A stretch of DNA of 64,000 nt from Acinetobacter amyesii. Lineage in GTDB: Bacteria > Pseudomonadota > Gammaproteobacteria > Pseudomonadales > Moraxellaceae. Under the pieces are notes generated by a model that was given only the letters and a program-made list of their open reading frames with translations, did not search any database and was not told the origin of the DNA. The stretch is from NCBI RefSeq assembly GCF_002018365.1, contig NZ_MVKX01000010.1, forward strand, positions 1 through 64,000. Reading direction: 5' to 3'. Below, piece after piece: positions 46,343 to 55,738 of the stretch (positions are counted from its first letter, which is position 1; the number at the start of each line of letters is the position of its first letter). A program made the position numbers and the translations under genes.

Positions 46343-46975
46343 TTATTTCATGGGATAAAATTTTTTGATCGACTCCGCCATTTCAGCATTCGACCTTTCC
46401 AAAGCTTTTGCCACATTCATCGCATCTACAGCACTTCGGTTTTGACTGACTTTAAATTTCCCGATCATCGACTGAATATCGATTTCAATCGCTACAATTT
46501 TTTCCAGTTGTTCCGCAATAAAATCATGAGGCGCATCGCCCATTTTCCACGGCACGGGTTGGCTAGCTTCATGTTGTCGAGTCAGCCGAGCCAGAACCCC
46601 TCGTAAATATTTTTCATGGTCAACTTTACGAATTGTGCCTTTGACATGTACCACGCGGTAATTCCATGTCGGTACAACGCGATGATGCTCCTGTTTTCCT
46701 TCATACCAGCTTGGCGAAATATATGCATCATCGGCATGAAAAATCACATAGCCTTGCGCTGACTGATTTAGCAATTCAAACATTGGATTAGCCTTGGCAA
46801 TATGACCGCGTAATATGCCCAATTCGCCTGACTCAGCATCATATTCTAGTGGTAAATGATTCACTTCCAACTCACCATTGGGTGCAGTCAGTATTACTGT
46901 CGCCAAAGCATACTTACGCATAAGATCAATCAGATCAGGGTGTGCATCATGTTTAAAATGCATTGGTTGATACAT
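46343..46975 (-). CDS. PaiB-family FMN-binding protein
   Basis: A 210-residue protein of the PaiB (negative transcriptional regulator / FMN-binding split barrel) family: MYQPMHFKHD start, ATVILTAPNGELEVNHLPLEYD, IFHADDAYISPSWYEGK and VPTWNYRVVHVKGTIR are characteristic. In Bacillus PaiB affects sporulation and protease genes; in Gram-negatives its role is open. The ATG at 46975 follows GAAGAG; an upstream Met adds 8 residues. Divergent from psiE. Confidence 0.9.
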   Translation of the reverse strand: MYQPMHFKHDAHPDLIDLMRKYALATVILTAPNGELEVNHLPLEYDAESGELGILRGHIAKANPMFELLNQSAQGYVIFHADDAYISPSWYEGKQEHHRVVPTWNYRVVHVKGTIRKVDHEKYLRGVLARLTRQHEASQPVPWKMGDAPHDFIAEQLEKIVAIEIDIQSMIGKFKVSQNRSAVDAMNVAKALERSNAEMAESIKKFYPMK

Positions 46976-47145
46976 CGTCTCTTCATTCTTATAGGACAAA
47001 ATTTAAGCTCAAACTTAACATTAAAAACTTTATTAAACCTAAAAAATATTTTTGTCATATGCGCTTCATGTGCATGAAATTTGCTTGGTATTTAATGACT
47101 TGTTCTTCATTGAATATTCACGCAATTTACACAGGAGGAATATAT

Positions 47146-47643
47146 ATGACACACCGTGATCCCAAAGTAGAAAAAATCGAAGCCCTCCTCGACCGACTTG
47201 GCAATCTTGCTGTAGAAGGTTTTCATTATCTTGCGCTGTTTGTCATCGGCTGTATGATTTTATGGTCTGCGGGTCATACCATTTTTGAAATTATTACAGT
47301 TAAACAATTCGCCACGATTGACGATATTTTATTATTGTTTATTTACCTCGAACTCGGTGCCATGGTTGGTATTTATTTTAAAACCAACCACATGCCTGTT
47401 CGCTTCCTGATTTATATTGCTATTACTGCCCTGACCCGTTTACTGATTTCGGACATTCAACATGACCATAAAGCGGATATGGGCTTGGTCATAACTACAG
47501 GTTCGATCCTCATCCTTGCTGTGGCCATTATGATTGTGCGCTATGCCTCTTGGACCTATCCTTCGGTTATTCGAGATAAGCATTCCGAGAAGCCACTGCC
47601 TGAAGGAAAAACCCCTCGCCCACAGGATGATGAATTAGCATAA
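47146..47643 (+). CDS. PsiE-family membrane protein
   Basis: A 165-residue inner-membrane protein with four hydrophobic helices (about 27-45, 62-80, 90-105 and 115-135) and a charged C-terminal tail. The DDILLLFIYLELGAMVGIYF and MPVRFLIYIAITALTRLLI segments are typical of PsiE (phosphate-starvation-inducible E). A perfect AGGAGG ribosome site precedes the ATG at 47146. I see no clear Pho box upstream. Function of the family is unknown. Confidence 0.87.
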   Translation: MTHRDPKVEKIEALLDRLGNLAVEGFHYLALFVIGCMILWSAGHTIFEIITVKQFATIDDILLLFIYLELGAMVGIYFKTNHMPVRFLIYIAITALTRLLISDIQHDHKADMGLVITTGSILILAVAIMIVRYASWTYPSVIRDKHSEKPLPEGKTPRPQDDELA

Positions 47644-47650
47644 ACACTAA

Positions 47651-47704
47651 ATCGTTCCCTCTCCTTTTAGGAGATGAGTAGCACTGCTACGCAAGGGAGA
47701 GGTT
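47651..47704. repeat. Intergenic hairpin repeat, possible third member of the family
   Basis: Between convergent genes lie CCTCTCC and GGAGAGG arms enclosing the hairpin GTAGC-ACT-GCTAC. Resembles the elements at 22500 and 48826 in its purine/pyrimidine arms, but with a different core. Confidence 0.45.
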
Positions 47705-47711
47705 ATAAACC

Positions 47712-48176
47712 TTATCTATTAGGCACCAGCACATAGCGACCATTTTCAAAGATCCAGTACATGCCACTTGGGGGTGCCGGTAAACCGATCCGTTTCCAAT
47801 CACTGATAAAAGTATAGGTCGAACTGGAAATACTGGCACTGGCAGGATCGCCATTGACCCAACTATAGCTCTGCGAATTTTGAGTAATCGTGGTTGGTGC
47901 ATTGTATTGAATGCTAATGCCACTCTGTGGATACTGCGGATAAGGTCTATTTGGATATTGCGGATAAACCGGCGGACGACTTGGATACTGAGGATAATGT
48001 TGAGGATAATTCGGCGCATGCTGCGGATAGCCAGGCCGATTCATCGACGGTGGACGGTGTTGTGGCTTTGACGTATCTACACCTTGGTAGTTTGCCCATT
48101 TGTTTTCCGCAAAAGTACTGGCTGAAGCACTGATCAGCATCACACCTGCAATCGCATAGAATAATGTGGTTTTCAC
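47712..48176 (-). CDS. RcnB-like periplasmic protein with Pro/Tyr/Gln-rich region
   Basis: A 154-residue exported protein (signal about 1-23, ending TFA). Residues about 38-85 are Pro/Tyr/Gln-rich with YPQYP and YPQHAPNYPQ-type repeats. The C-terminal part (about 125-154) has DWKRIGLPAPPSGMYWI and GRYVLVP, matching the RcnB domain, in which E. coli RcnB helps nickel/cobalt homeostasis. No cysteine occurs in the mature part. Function by family only; the repeat region is unlike RcnB. Confidence 0.75.
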   Translation of the reverse strand: MKTTLFYAIAGVMLISASASTFAENKWANYQGVDTSKPQHRPPSMNRPGYPQHAPNYPQHYPQYPSRPPVYPQYPNRPYPQYPQSGISIQYNAPTTITQNSQSYSWVNGDPASASISSSTYTFISDWKRIGLPAPPSGMYWIFENGRYVLVPNR

Positions 48177-48358
48177 TTAAGCTCTCCTCGACGGTTTATA
48201 CGCTCAGTATAAATTCCATTGTAGGAGAAAAAATGAATAAAAATCCATCAAGTGCAATAATTTGTTAAATCATCCACGCGATTCGGATCAGCAGATGATG
48301 CACTCGATTTTCGACGGAATATGCTAAGATGCCTTTTATTTCGTAGTGGATCAACGCT

Positions 48359-48817
48359 GTGCCTGAATTAAGTTTTGACCGACTTCATCAATTTTTTTCT
48401 AAAGTTCCAAGTATTCAAGAACAACTGATTGACTCGTACGGAACCGATGGTAAAACTGCTTGGTGGTTTAAATTTCAAATCAATGTCGACCATCCTTTGG
48501 CATGGCAAACTGTTCAAGAGTTGGGTCACGTTTTAAATTATATTTCTAAGAACGAACGTTTACCGACACAGTTTTTACCTGTTTCTCCACCCCCATATAT
48601 GAATGGTGAAGCCAAACAATTTTTATCATGGGTGATTCAATGTAACCATGCCGATTTTCCACCAGATGTCATCTGTGACTGGTTAGAAGCACGTTTACCG
48701 CAACCGGTAGATGATGCCGATAAATGGAAAATCAAAACCGATATTAAAGAATTGGATCAAATGACGGATAAGGATTTAGATCAAATCGTTCCGCCAAATC
48801 CTGAACCGAAGAATTAA
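48359..48817 (+). CDS. Conserved hypothetical protein
   Basis: A 152-residue acidic soluble protein starting with GTG. It has no signal peptide. Notable are the Trp/Pro-rich middle (WWFKFQINVDHPLAWQTV; LPVSPPPYMNGEAKQFLSW) and the Asp-rich C-terminal tail (WKIKTDIKELDQMTDKDLDQI). I recognise no domain. Codon use and composition look like the host. It lies between a convergent RcnB-like gene and a double-hairpin repeat. Confidence 0.65.
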   Translation: MPELSFDRLHQFFSKVPSIQEQLIDSYGTDGKTAWWFKFQINVDHPLAWQTVQELGHVLNYISKNERLPTQFLPVSPPPYMNGEAKQFLSWVIQCNHADFPPDVICDWLEARLPQPVDDADKWKIKTDIKELDQMTDKDLDQIVPPNPEPKN

Positions 48818-48825
48818 AACTGATT

Positions 48826-48899
48826 AAATCCCTCCTAACCTCCCTTTAAAAAAGGGAGAAAAGTCCCTCTTTTTAAAAGAGGGATTTAGGGAGATTAAG
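48826..48899. repeat. Intergenic double-hairpin repeat, copy B
   Basis: Ends AATCCCTCCTAA and TTTAGGGAGATT enclose two hairpins, CTCCCTTTAAAAAAGGGAG and TCCCTCTTTTTAAAAGAGGGA. Same plan as the element at 22500-22612. Confidence 0.7.
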
Positions 48900-48905
48900 A
48901 CAATT

Positions 48906-50372
48906 CTAAAAAGTAGATACTCCGCTCCATTCCATAAAGCGATACAACACATATTTCAACTTAGAGTCATCGGCATACGTGTCATAATCCACACTCATTT
49001 GCTTACCATCACGGTTTGACCAAGCCGTATTAAAATACTGATTTGCCTCTTTAAAGACTTGAGCGTCTTTCAAACCGATCACGCGTAAATCAGTTTCTAA
49101 ATTATAGTTTTTCAGGTTACGCGCTGTGAAATTGGCAGAACCTAAAATCATATCTGCCTGATAGGCTGTTCGTTTTAAAATCATCTTGCTATGGCACTGC
49201 TCACCTTGGGTATTACACCAACGTACATCAATACCGGCATCATGTAATTCAGAAGCAACTGGACGGTTTGGAATACCATTTTTGGTTCGACCAAAAGCAT
49301 CTTTATTCGGATCGAGTAATACACGCACTTTCACGCCACGCTCATGTGCAGCAATGAGTGCTTTAATAATTTTACGTTCTGACAAGTAGAACATGGCGAT
49401 ATCAATTTCAGTTCCAGCTTTCTTCGCGCTATCAATTAAGTCGAGTGTGGCATCATAAATTGCTTTTTCAGTCAGCACTTGAACCTGTGGCTGAGTTTTC
49501 GCGGCTTCAACATCTTTAATCACCACAAATGGAATATTGGCTTTAGACATCATGCCTACAGCTTGCTCAGTCTTTAACAAGTCAATCGCAGTCATGCCTT
49601 TGACGGTTAAGGCCACATTGGAATGTCGTGAGCTACCATCATGTGGATTCATAGAGGTGACCAAACCTTTCCAACCGTCAACGGTATCTACCACCAAGGT
49701 TTTACGATGATTGGCTTTAAAGTTAAAAAGATCCATATAACTGCGGATCGTCACCTTTTCGGTTCCCAATGGGTTCGGTAACCAGCCTTTTTCAGGATTA
49801 TTGCCAATATCTTGACAGCAGATATACCAAAAACCTGACCATGCTGGATTGGACGCACGAAGCGGCACCAAATTGGTTTCCATCAACTCAACCCCCCCTT
49901 GCCGTAATTGACGATAATGCTCGGGTTGAATGCCGCCATAGACCGAATTGACCGGGTCAGTAATCACAAAAATTTCCACTTGAGGAGATAGTCGACGCTT
50001 CAAAATCAGCGCATCGGTCAGCTCCTGTGTTAATTGTTCATGTTTTAATTGCGAGTCGCCAACTTGCGGATTAAAAAGAAACATATCTAACACAATGGTC
50101 GACTGTGCTTCTTCAATCATTTTCAGCATTTCTTTAAAAATGCGATGTTCCTGTTGCTGCTTTCCTTGCGCATCGATATAGGTTTCATCCACTAAAAAGT
50201 TCACTTCGGCATGGCGAAGTTTTCCCGTGTAGTTCAGCCCTTCTGGGAGTGGTTTTAGCGTGTGATAGGTTGCCGATGCCAAATAACCTAAAACCAATAA
50301 ACCAATGACCACACCCACATAGCGACGACGTGACCAATTGAGCTTGTGATGTATTCGTTGAATGATGCGCAT
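48906..50372 (-). CDS. Phospholipase D-family protein
   Basis: A 488-residue protein with an N-terminal membrane anchor (about 17-36) and two PLD domains. The first HKD motif is complete (HRKTLVVD). The second is HSKMILKR with GSANFT following, so the usual Asp is Arg there. Relatives include the phospholipases D of A. baumannii linked to serum survival and host-cell invasion, and cardiolipin synthases. A signal-anchor places it in the envelope. It abuts a repeat element downstream and the znuD terminator upstream. Confidence 0.88.
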   Translation of the reverse strand: MRIIQRIHHKLNWSRRRYVGVVIGLLVLGYLASATYHTLKPLPEGLNYTGKLRHAEVNFLVDETYIDAQGKQQQEHRIFKEMLKMIEEAQSTIVLDMFLFNPQVGDSQLKHEQLTQELTDALILKRRLSPQVEIFVITDPVNSVYGGIQPEHYRQLRQGGVELMETNLVPLRASNPAWSGFWYICCQDIGNNPEKGWLPNPLGTEKVTIRSYMDLFNFKANHRKTLVVDTVDGWKGLVTSMNPHDGSSRHSNVALTVKGMTAIDLLKTEQAVGMMSKANIPFVVIKDVEAAKTQPQVQVLTEKAIYDATLDLIDSAKKAGTEIDIAMFYLSERKIIKALIAAHERGVKVRVLLDPNKDAFGRTKNGIPNRPVASELHDAGIDVRWCNTQGEQCHSKMILKRTAYQADMILGSANFTARNLKNYNLETDLRVIGLKDAQVFKEANQYFNTAWSNRDGKQMSVDYDTYADDSKLKYVLYRFMEWSGVSTF

Positions 50373-50375
50373 AAG

Positions 50376-50412
50376 AAAAAACCTAGTCTAATGAGCTCAG
50401 ACTAGGTTTTAT
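50376..50412 (-). terminator. Terminator after the zinc receptor gene
   Basis: On the minus strand AAAACCTAGTCT-GAGCTCATT-AGACTAGGTTTT is followed by TT. Confidence 0.85.
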
Positions 50413-50481
50413 TCATTGATTTTTCAAGAGGATTTCTGTGACTTTACCTAGACTTACTTAGAAAAGTCTGTGCAAATTCAA

Positions 50482-52566
50482 TTAGAAACCAAATTCAAGA
50501 CCAACCGTAAAATTACGACCAACTTGAGGAATATTGGCAAGGAATGACGTGTGAGAGTAAACATCTTCATCCAATAAATTATTGGCTTTGAAATAGACTC
50601 GATAATCATTTTGATCTTTCAACTGACCACTATAGGCCACACCCAAGTTCACCATGTTGTAGCCATCTGTTTCACGCTCAAATGCAGTGATTTTGTCTTG
50701 TTTGAATACATGTGAATATTCTGCAAGACCTGACCAACCATCGGCAAAGTCAACATCGACCTTGGTTCCTAAGCGCCCTGCAGGCACACGTGGCGCATTT
50801 TCACCATCAATTTTGCCGCGAACATAATCACCAAAGACACTCAGCTTATACATATCATTGATGGCATAGCCTACTTGAGCTTCCGCGCCATAGAACTTGG
50901 CTTTGTCTTGGGTGTAATCAACTAAGCGGAAGTTTCCAAAATTATCTTTGGTTGCTGCATAAATGTAGTTGTCGTACCAGTTGTGGTACACATGAACGTG
51001 ATAATCCAACTGATCTTTTTCATAATGGAAACCTAATTCTAGATTATTGGATTTTTCAACATCTAGATTTTCATTCCCACGTTCATAGGTATTGGTCGCA
51101 AAATGCTTGCCATCTGCATACAGCTCTTGCGCCAATGGCAACCGCTCTTGATGAGAACCCACCAAGGACAATTTATAATTTGGTGCAAACGCCCAATTCA
51201 CAGCACCTGAATAAGAGATGCCATAATCATCATAATCTTTTTGTGCAGAATCGATTTGTATTTTCTGCTGATCGACACGGGCGCCCAGCTCGACATGAAA
51301 ATCACCAAATTGTTTATGCTCTAAACCAAACACACTCCATTTTTGGGTTTTATTTGGGTTCATCAATGACTCTTCACCACTGATATTGAGCTTTTGCTGA
51401 TTGTATTGTGCGCCAATCACCCCTTCCCAATCCGCAATCGGGTTATGCACTAACTCTAAACGACCATCGTAACCTTTACTTTTAAAGGTCGTTGCCGCTG
51501 TATCGCCTTCAATTTCGTCATGTTGATAATCGGTATAACTTGCATGTGCACGGAGTTTTTGGAAGCCCGCAAACGGATTCGCAAGTTCGGTACGGAAATC
51601 ATAACGTTCTGACTTTAAGTCGACCCATGGGCCTGCGGCATCATGATCGTGATCATGTTCGTCATGCGCTGAATGATCATGTTCATCGGTATGCCCATGG
51701 TTATCATGACCATCACAGTGTAGATGGTCATCATGTGGATGACAGCTTTCATATTCATGACTATGACCTGGCAGGCCATATTGGTCTTGACGGTTGCTAT
51801 AAGACAGTCCAGCAAAACCACGATCATGAATCCATGACGCGCCCACACTGACATTTTGCCCTTCTGCAAAAGTGTTGCCAACGCGGCGTTCTTTTTCTAA
51901 TTCTCCATCATGATCATGAAAATAATTGGGTGCAATATAGTCATTGGCTTTACGTTTCGAACCTTCTATACGGATGGCAAATTGCTCACCTAAAGCAGCC
52001 GTCACACCGGCACTCGCCAATTTTTCATCACTGCCTGAGTTATAACGAACCCCAACTTGCCCTTCATAACCTTTATCAGGAACCGCCGTTGGAATTTTCT
52101 GATCCGTCACATTGACCAAACCGCCAACTGTGCCTGCCGCGTATAACAGTGTTGATGGCCCACGGATGACTTCAATTTGTTTTGCCAAAATCGGATCAAC
52201 AGTAACCGCATGATCAGGGGATAAGGTCGAAACATCTGCAGTTTCTGAAGCATGTTCTAAGACTTTGACACGAGGGCCATCTTGGCCACGTAGCACAGGA
52301 CGACTTGAACCTGCACCAAACTGATTTGAATATACACCCGGCTGTCCCGCTAGCGCATCACCAATTGTGACGCCACCTTGTGCAAGGGCCTTATGTTGAA
52401 TGACATTATCGGCAACAGCAAAATCTGCCGCACTTTGGTTTAAAGGATGGACCTGAACATTAATAGCTTCGAGCTTTTGTACCTGTTGTTCTGGATCATC
52501 GGCATAAAGGTTGGGTGCAATCACTGCAAAAATCGAAACAGTTATTAAATTCTTATGAAAAGACAT
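50482..52566 (-). CDS. znuD: ZnuD-like TonB-dependent zinc receptor
   Basis: A 694-residue outer-membrane receptor: signal about 1-22, TonB-box-like LEAINVQVHP, plug (about 45-165) with GVYSNQFGAGSSRPVLRGQD and EVIRGPSTLLYAAGTVGGLVNV, then the barrel ending VGLEFGF. A barrel loop (about residues 268-315) is extremely rich in His and Asp, with two Cys, as in ZnuD where such a loop captures zinc. The ATG at 52566 is preceded by an in-frame TTG 15 nt earlier. Upstream is a Zur box over the promoter, so it should be made when zinc is scarce. Confidence 0.94.
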   Translation of the reverse strand: MSFHKNLITVSIFAVIAPNLYADDPEQQVQKLEAINVQVHPLNQSAADFAVADNVIQHKALAQGGVTIGDALAGQPGVYSNQFGAGSSRPVLRGQDGPRVKVLEHASETADVSTLSPDHAVTVDPILAKQIEVIRGPSTLLYAAGTVGGLVNVTDQKIPTAVPDKGYEGQVGVRYNSGSDEKLASAGVTAALGEQFAIRIEGSKRKANDYIAPNYFHDHDGELEKERRVGNTFAEGQNVSVGASWIHDRGFAGLSYSNRQDQYGLPGHSHEYESCHPHDDHLHCDGHDNHGHTDEHDHSAHDEHDHDHDAAGPWVDLKSERYDFRTELANPFAGFQKLRAHASYTDYQHDEIEGDTAATTFKSKGYDGRLELVHNPIADWEGVIGAQYNQQKLNISGEESLMNPNKTQKWSVFGLEHKQFGDFHVELGARVDQQKIQIDSAQKDYDDYGISYSGAVNWAFAPNYKLSLVGSHQERLPLAQELYADGKHFATNTYERGNENLDVEKSNNLELGFHYEKDQLDYHVHVYHNWYDNYIYAATKDNFGNFRLVDYTQDKAKFYGAEAQVGYAINDMYKLSVFGDYVRGKIDGENAPRVPAGRLGTKVDVDFADGWSGLAEYSHVFKQDKITAFERETDGYNMVNLGVAYSGQLKDQNDYRVYFKANNLLDEDVYSHTSFLANIPQVGRNFTVGLEFGF

Positions 52567-52597
52567 GTTGGAGAGACTCAAATCAGGCTATTTTTGA

Positions 52598-52620
52598 ATA
52601 ATGTTATAATATAACATTTC
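52598..52620. promoter_or_regulatory. Zur box upstream of znuD
   Basis: The perfect palindrome AATGTTATA-A-TATAACATT (52600-52618) with flanking TC matches the known gammaproteobacterial Zur consensus (GAAATGTTATANTATAACATTTC) in its whole core. It overlaps the -10 of the minus-strand promoter. Confidence 0.92.
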
Positions 52621-52633
52621 ATTCGTTTTGCAA
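52606..52633 (-). promoter_or_regulatory. znuD promoter
   Basis: TTGCAA (52628-52633), 16-nt spacer and TATTAT (52606-52611) on the minus strand; the -10 lies inside the Zur box. Confidence 0.65.
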
Positions 52634-52713
52634 TAAAAAACATTCCAATCTGCCCAAATCATATACACTCACCTATACCACATTGTATTTATTCATATAT
52701 TTATTTTAGTTCA

Positions 52714-53493
52714 ATGCCTTTTACCATATCCCATGCTGTACTCGCACCGCCTATTTCCAAATTAAGCGGAAATCGCCTGCCTATTGCAGCACTCGCAATT
52801 GGTAGCATGGTGCCAGATTTATTCCGTTTATTTACCAATGCTGACTATGCAGGTTCACATCAATGGTCGGGGTTAATTGTTCCAAACTTAATCCTAGGTT
52901 TGCTGTTTTGTGTGCTGTGGTATGTGCTTTATCGCCCGATGTTATTTGCTTTTTTTGGTTTAAATAAGCCGCTGCATCTACAGAGTCTTAATCAATTCTG
53001 TGGGTTTATACTCAGTCTCATCCTCGCTCTCATCATTGGAACTTCGACGCATATTATTTGGGATGGATTGACCCATGTTGACTTTCGTACCTTTGCATTT
53101 AAGGATCTATTGAGTCTACCGATTCAATTTTTTGGTCATTCATATCCTCTACATCGCGTGTTGCAAATTGGATTATCTGGATTGGCACTCCCCGTTTTGG
53201 CATGGATGATTTATCGTCATCATCTTCATTATCGAAGTACTGTAAACGTCCCCACAACCATCAAGGTCTATGTATATGGTTTAGCAGTCCTGTCTTTAGC
53301 TACGGGCATCGCAAGTTATTTTTATTATGCTGACAGTATTTATTCAGATGCATTTGTACATGACCTGTATGCCTATGTCGGCAAGGCTATTAATTATTTT
53401 TTCCGTGCATTTTTAGCCACGCTTAGCCTCGGTAGTCTGATATTTCTGATCTTAAGCAAGAGCACTAACATTTTTTCTACGTCATCGGCTTAA
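52714..53493 (+). CDS. DUF4184 family membrane protein
   Basis: A 259-residue membrane protein with about six hydrophobic helices. The start MPFTISHAVLAPPISKL and the following ALAIGSMVPDLFRL and GTSTHIIWDGLTH are hallmarks of DUF4184, which resembles the YdjM/LexA-binding inner-membrane hydrolase group with His/Asp residues at membrane edges. Function unknown. It is divergent from znuD with 147 bp between, so the Zur site could also influence it. Confidence 0.85.
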   Translation: MPFTISHAVLAPPISKLSGNRLPIAALAIGSMVPDLFRLFTNADYAGSHQWSGLIVPNLILGLLFCVLWYVLYRPMLFAFFGLNKPLHLQSLNQFCGFILSLILALIIGTSTHIIWDGLTHVDFRTFAFKDLLSLPIQFFGHSYPLHRVLQIGLSGLALPVLAWMIYRHHLHYRSTVNVPTTIKVYVYGLAVLSLATGIASYFYYADSIYSDAFVHDLYAYVGKAINYFFRAFLATLSLGSLIFLILSKSTNIFSTSSA

Positions 53494-53653
53494 GCCCTTC
53501 ATTGACCGAAAATTTGCTGTAAATTTGGCTGTTTTAGCAATAAGTCCTTGTGACAAAACAGCCAAAAAGAGGCATAATCCCCTATTCGAATAAAAGCGGT
53601 ACGCTGTTTACGTATTCGCTGACCTTAACCCATATAGTTGGATTTCTAACGCT

Positions 53654-55438
53654 ATGATGCGAACTCATTACTGCGGCTCACTTACTGAAGCCCAAATCGA
53701 CCAAACCGTTACATTATGCGGTTGGGTTCACCGTCGCCGTGACCACGGTGGTGTAATCTTCCTTGACATGCGCGACCGTGATGGCCTTGTTCAAGTGGTG
53801 ATTGACCCTGATACTCCTGAAGCTTTCGCGACTGCTGATAAATCACGTTCAGAATTCGTATTAAAAATTACAGGCCGTGTGCGTCGTCGTTACGAAGGTA
53901 CTGAAAACGCGAATATCGTGAGTGGTCAAATCGAAGTTTTAGGCAAAGAAATTGAAGTTCTTGCTGCGTCTGAAACTCCTCCATTCCCATTGAATGACGA
54001 AAATACCAATATTTCTGAAGAAGTACGTTTGAAATATCGTTTCCTCGATATTCGTCGTCCAGAAATGTTAGATCGTTTACGTTTCCGTTCTAAATTGACT
54101 AACCTGATTCGTAACTACTTCGAAGAAAATGGTTTCCTAGACGTTGAAACACCGATTTTGACTCGTGCGACTCCTGAAGGTGCACGTGACTATTTAGTAC
54201 CAAGTCGTGTTTCTAATGGTAGCTTCTACGCGCTTCCACAATCTCCGCAATTGTTCAAACAGTTGTTGATGGTTGGCGGTATTGATCGTTACTACCAAAT
54301 TGCTAAATGTTTCCGTGATGAAGACTTACGTGCTGACCGTCAGCCTGAATTCACACAAATCGACGTTGAAACATCGTTCATGAGTGACGATGACATCATG
54401 GATTTAATGGAACGTTTAACGGTTAAGATGTTCAAAGAACTTCTTAATGTTGAATTCGACAAATTCCCTCGCATGACTTATGCAGACGCAATGCGTGACT
54501 ATGCATCTGACAAGCCTGATATGCGTATTCCTTTGAAATTGGTTGACGTTGCAGACATGATGCAAGACGTTGAGTTCAAAGTATTCGCAGGTCCTGCTAA
54601 AGATCCTAAAGGCCGTATTGTTGCGCTTCGCGTACCAGGTGCTGGCGCGCTTCCACGTAGCCAAATCGACGAATACACTAAATTCGTTGGCATTTATGGC
54701 GCGAAAGGTTTGGCTTACATCAAAGTCAACGAGCTTGAAAAAGGCATCGAAGGTCTTCAATCTCCAATCGTTAAATTTATCGAGCCAATCGTACTTGATC
54801 TATTGAAACGCGTTGGTGCTGAAAATGGCGACATCGTATTCTTTGGTGCGGACAAAGCGAAAATCGTAAATGATGCGATGGGTGCTTTACGTATTAAAGT
54901 CGGTCACGACATGAAACTTGCAACTTGTGAGTGGGCGCCACTTTGGGTTGTTGACTTCCCAATGTTCGAAGAAACTGATGACGGCAAATGGACGTCTGTT
55001 CACCACCCATTCACGCTGCCAAAATCAAGCGTTGAAGAAGTGAAGAACAACCCAGGTGCTGCATTGTCTGTTGCTTACGATATGGTATTGAACGGTACTG
55101 AAATCGGTGGTGGTTCACTTCGTATCTTCAACCTAGAAATGCAAAAAGCGATCTTTGAAGCGCTTGGCATTGGTGAAGAAGAAGCAGAAGAGAAATTCAG
55201 CTTCTTATTAAATGCGTTGAAATTCGGTGCGCCTCCTCACGGTGGTTTAGCATTCGGTCTAGACCGTTTAGTGATGTTGATGACTGGTGCATCTTCTATC
55301 CGTGACGTGATTGCATTCCCGAAAACTAAGACTGCGGAATGTCCTTTAACTCAAGCGCCTGCGCCAGTTGAAGCAAACCAATTACGTGACCTTGGTATCC
55401 GTTTACGTGAAAAACCAAAAGCAGAAGAAGCTAAATAA
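53654..55438 (+). CDS. aspS: Aspartyl-tRNA synthetase
   Basis: A 594-residue class II synthetase. The N-terminal OB-fold has [21 protein letters not shown], motif 2 is around [18 protein letters not shown], the bacterial GAD insertion spans about 290-420, and motif 3 is [12 protein letters not shown]. Two consecutive ATG codons start the gene (53654 and 53657); the second gives the common MRT start. In Acinetobacter this gene marks one edge of the LOS outer-core locus. A terminator follows. Confidence 0.98.
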   Translation: MMRTHYCGSLTEAQIDQTVTLCGWVHRRRDHGGVIFLDMRDRDGLVQVVIDPDTPEAFATADKSRSEFVLKITGRVRRRYEGTENANIVSGQIEVLGKEIEVLAASETPPFPLNDENTNISEEVRLKYRFLDIRRPEMLDRLRFRSKLTNLIRNYFEENGFLDVETPILTRATPEGARDYLVPSRVSNGSFYALPQSPQLFKQLLMVGGIDRYYQIAKCFRDEDLRADRQPEFTQIDVETSFMSDDDIMDLMERLTVKMFKELLNVEFDKFPRMTYADAMRDYASDKPDMRIPLKLVDVADMMQDVEFKVFAGPAKDPKGRIVALRVPGAGALPRSQIDEYTKFVGIYGAKGLAYIKVNELEKGIEGLQSPIVKFIEPIVLDLLKRVGAENGDIVFFGADKAKIVNDAMGALRIKVGHDMKLATCEWAPLWVVDFPMFEETDDGKWTSVHHPFTLPKSSVEEVKNNPGAALSVAYDMVLNGTEIGGGSLRIFNLEMQKAIFEALGIGEEEAEEKFSFLLNALKFGAPPHGGLAFGLDRLVMLMTGASSIRDVIAFPKTKTAECPLTQAPAPVEANQLRDLGIRLREKPKAEEAK

Positions 55439-55455
55439 TATTTAGTCTCACCTGT

Positions 55456-55488
55456 TAAAAAACCCTGCGCTATGCAGGGTTTTTTATT
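55456..55488 (+). terminator. Terminator after aspS
   Basis: AAAAAACCCTGC-GCTAT-GCAGGGTTTTTT, symmetric A- and T-runs. Confidence 0.92.
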
Positions 55489-55738
55489 TCGACCTACAAA
55501 AGATCGTTCAAAACCTACAAAACATAAATTAAAGATTTGATTTACTTTGCTAATATCAAAACGCTTCAACTACGTTATGATGTTGCACCACATCCTTTGA
55601 GCAATGGACGGCTCAATTTCCCACTTCCGATTATTTTGTTTTTAGATTCAGATCTTTTGTACTTTTTCACTGAAAAAGTCCGGTCTCTTGGCAAAATTTA
55701 TTTTATTCCATGCTGTAAATTTTGAGACCTTGTGATCT
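55489..55738. other. Gap between aspS terminator and the acyltransferase gene
   Basis: About 250 bp, A/T-rich, with no convincing gene. A short open frame at 55537-55725 looks non-coding (no ribosome site and no domain). Confidence 0.4.

Noticed and set aside
51492..51851. His-rich plus-strand open frame opposite znuD
   Set aside because: It mirrors the CAT/GTG-rich codons of the zinc-binding loop of the receptor on the other strand.
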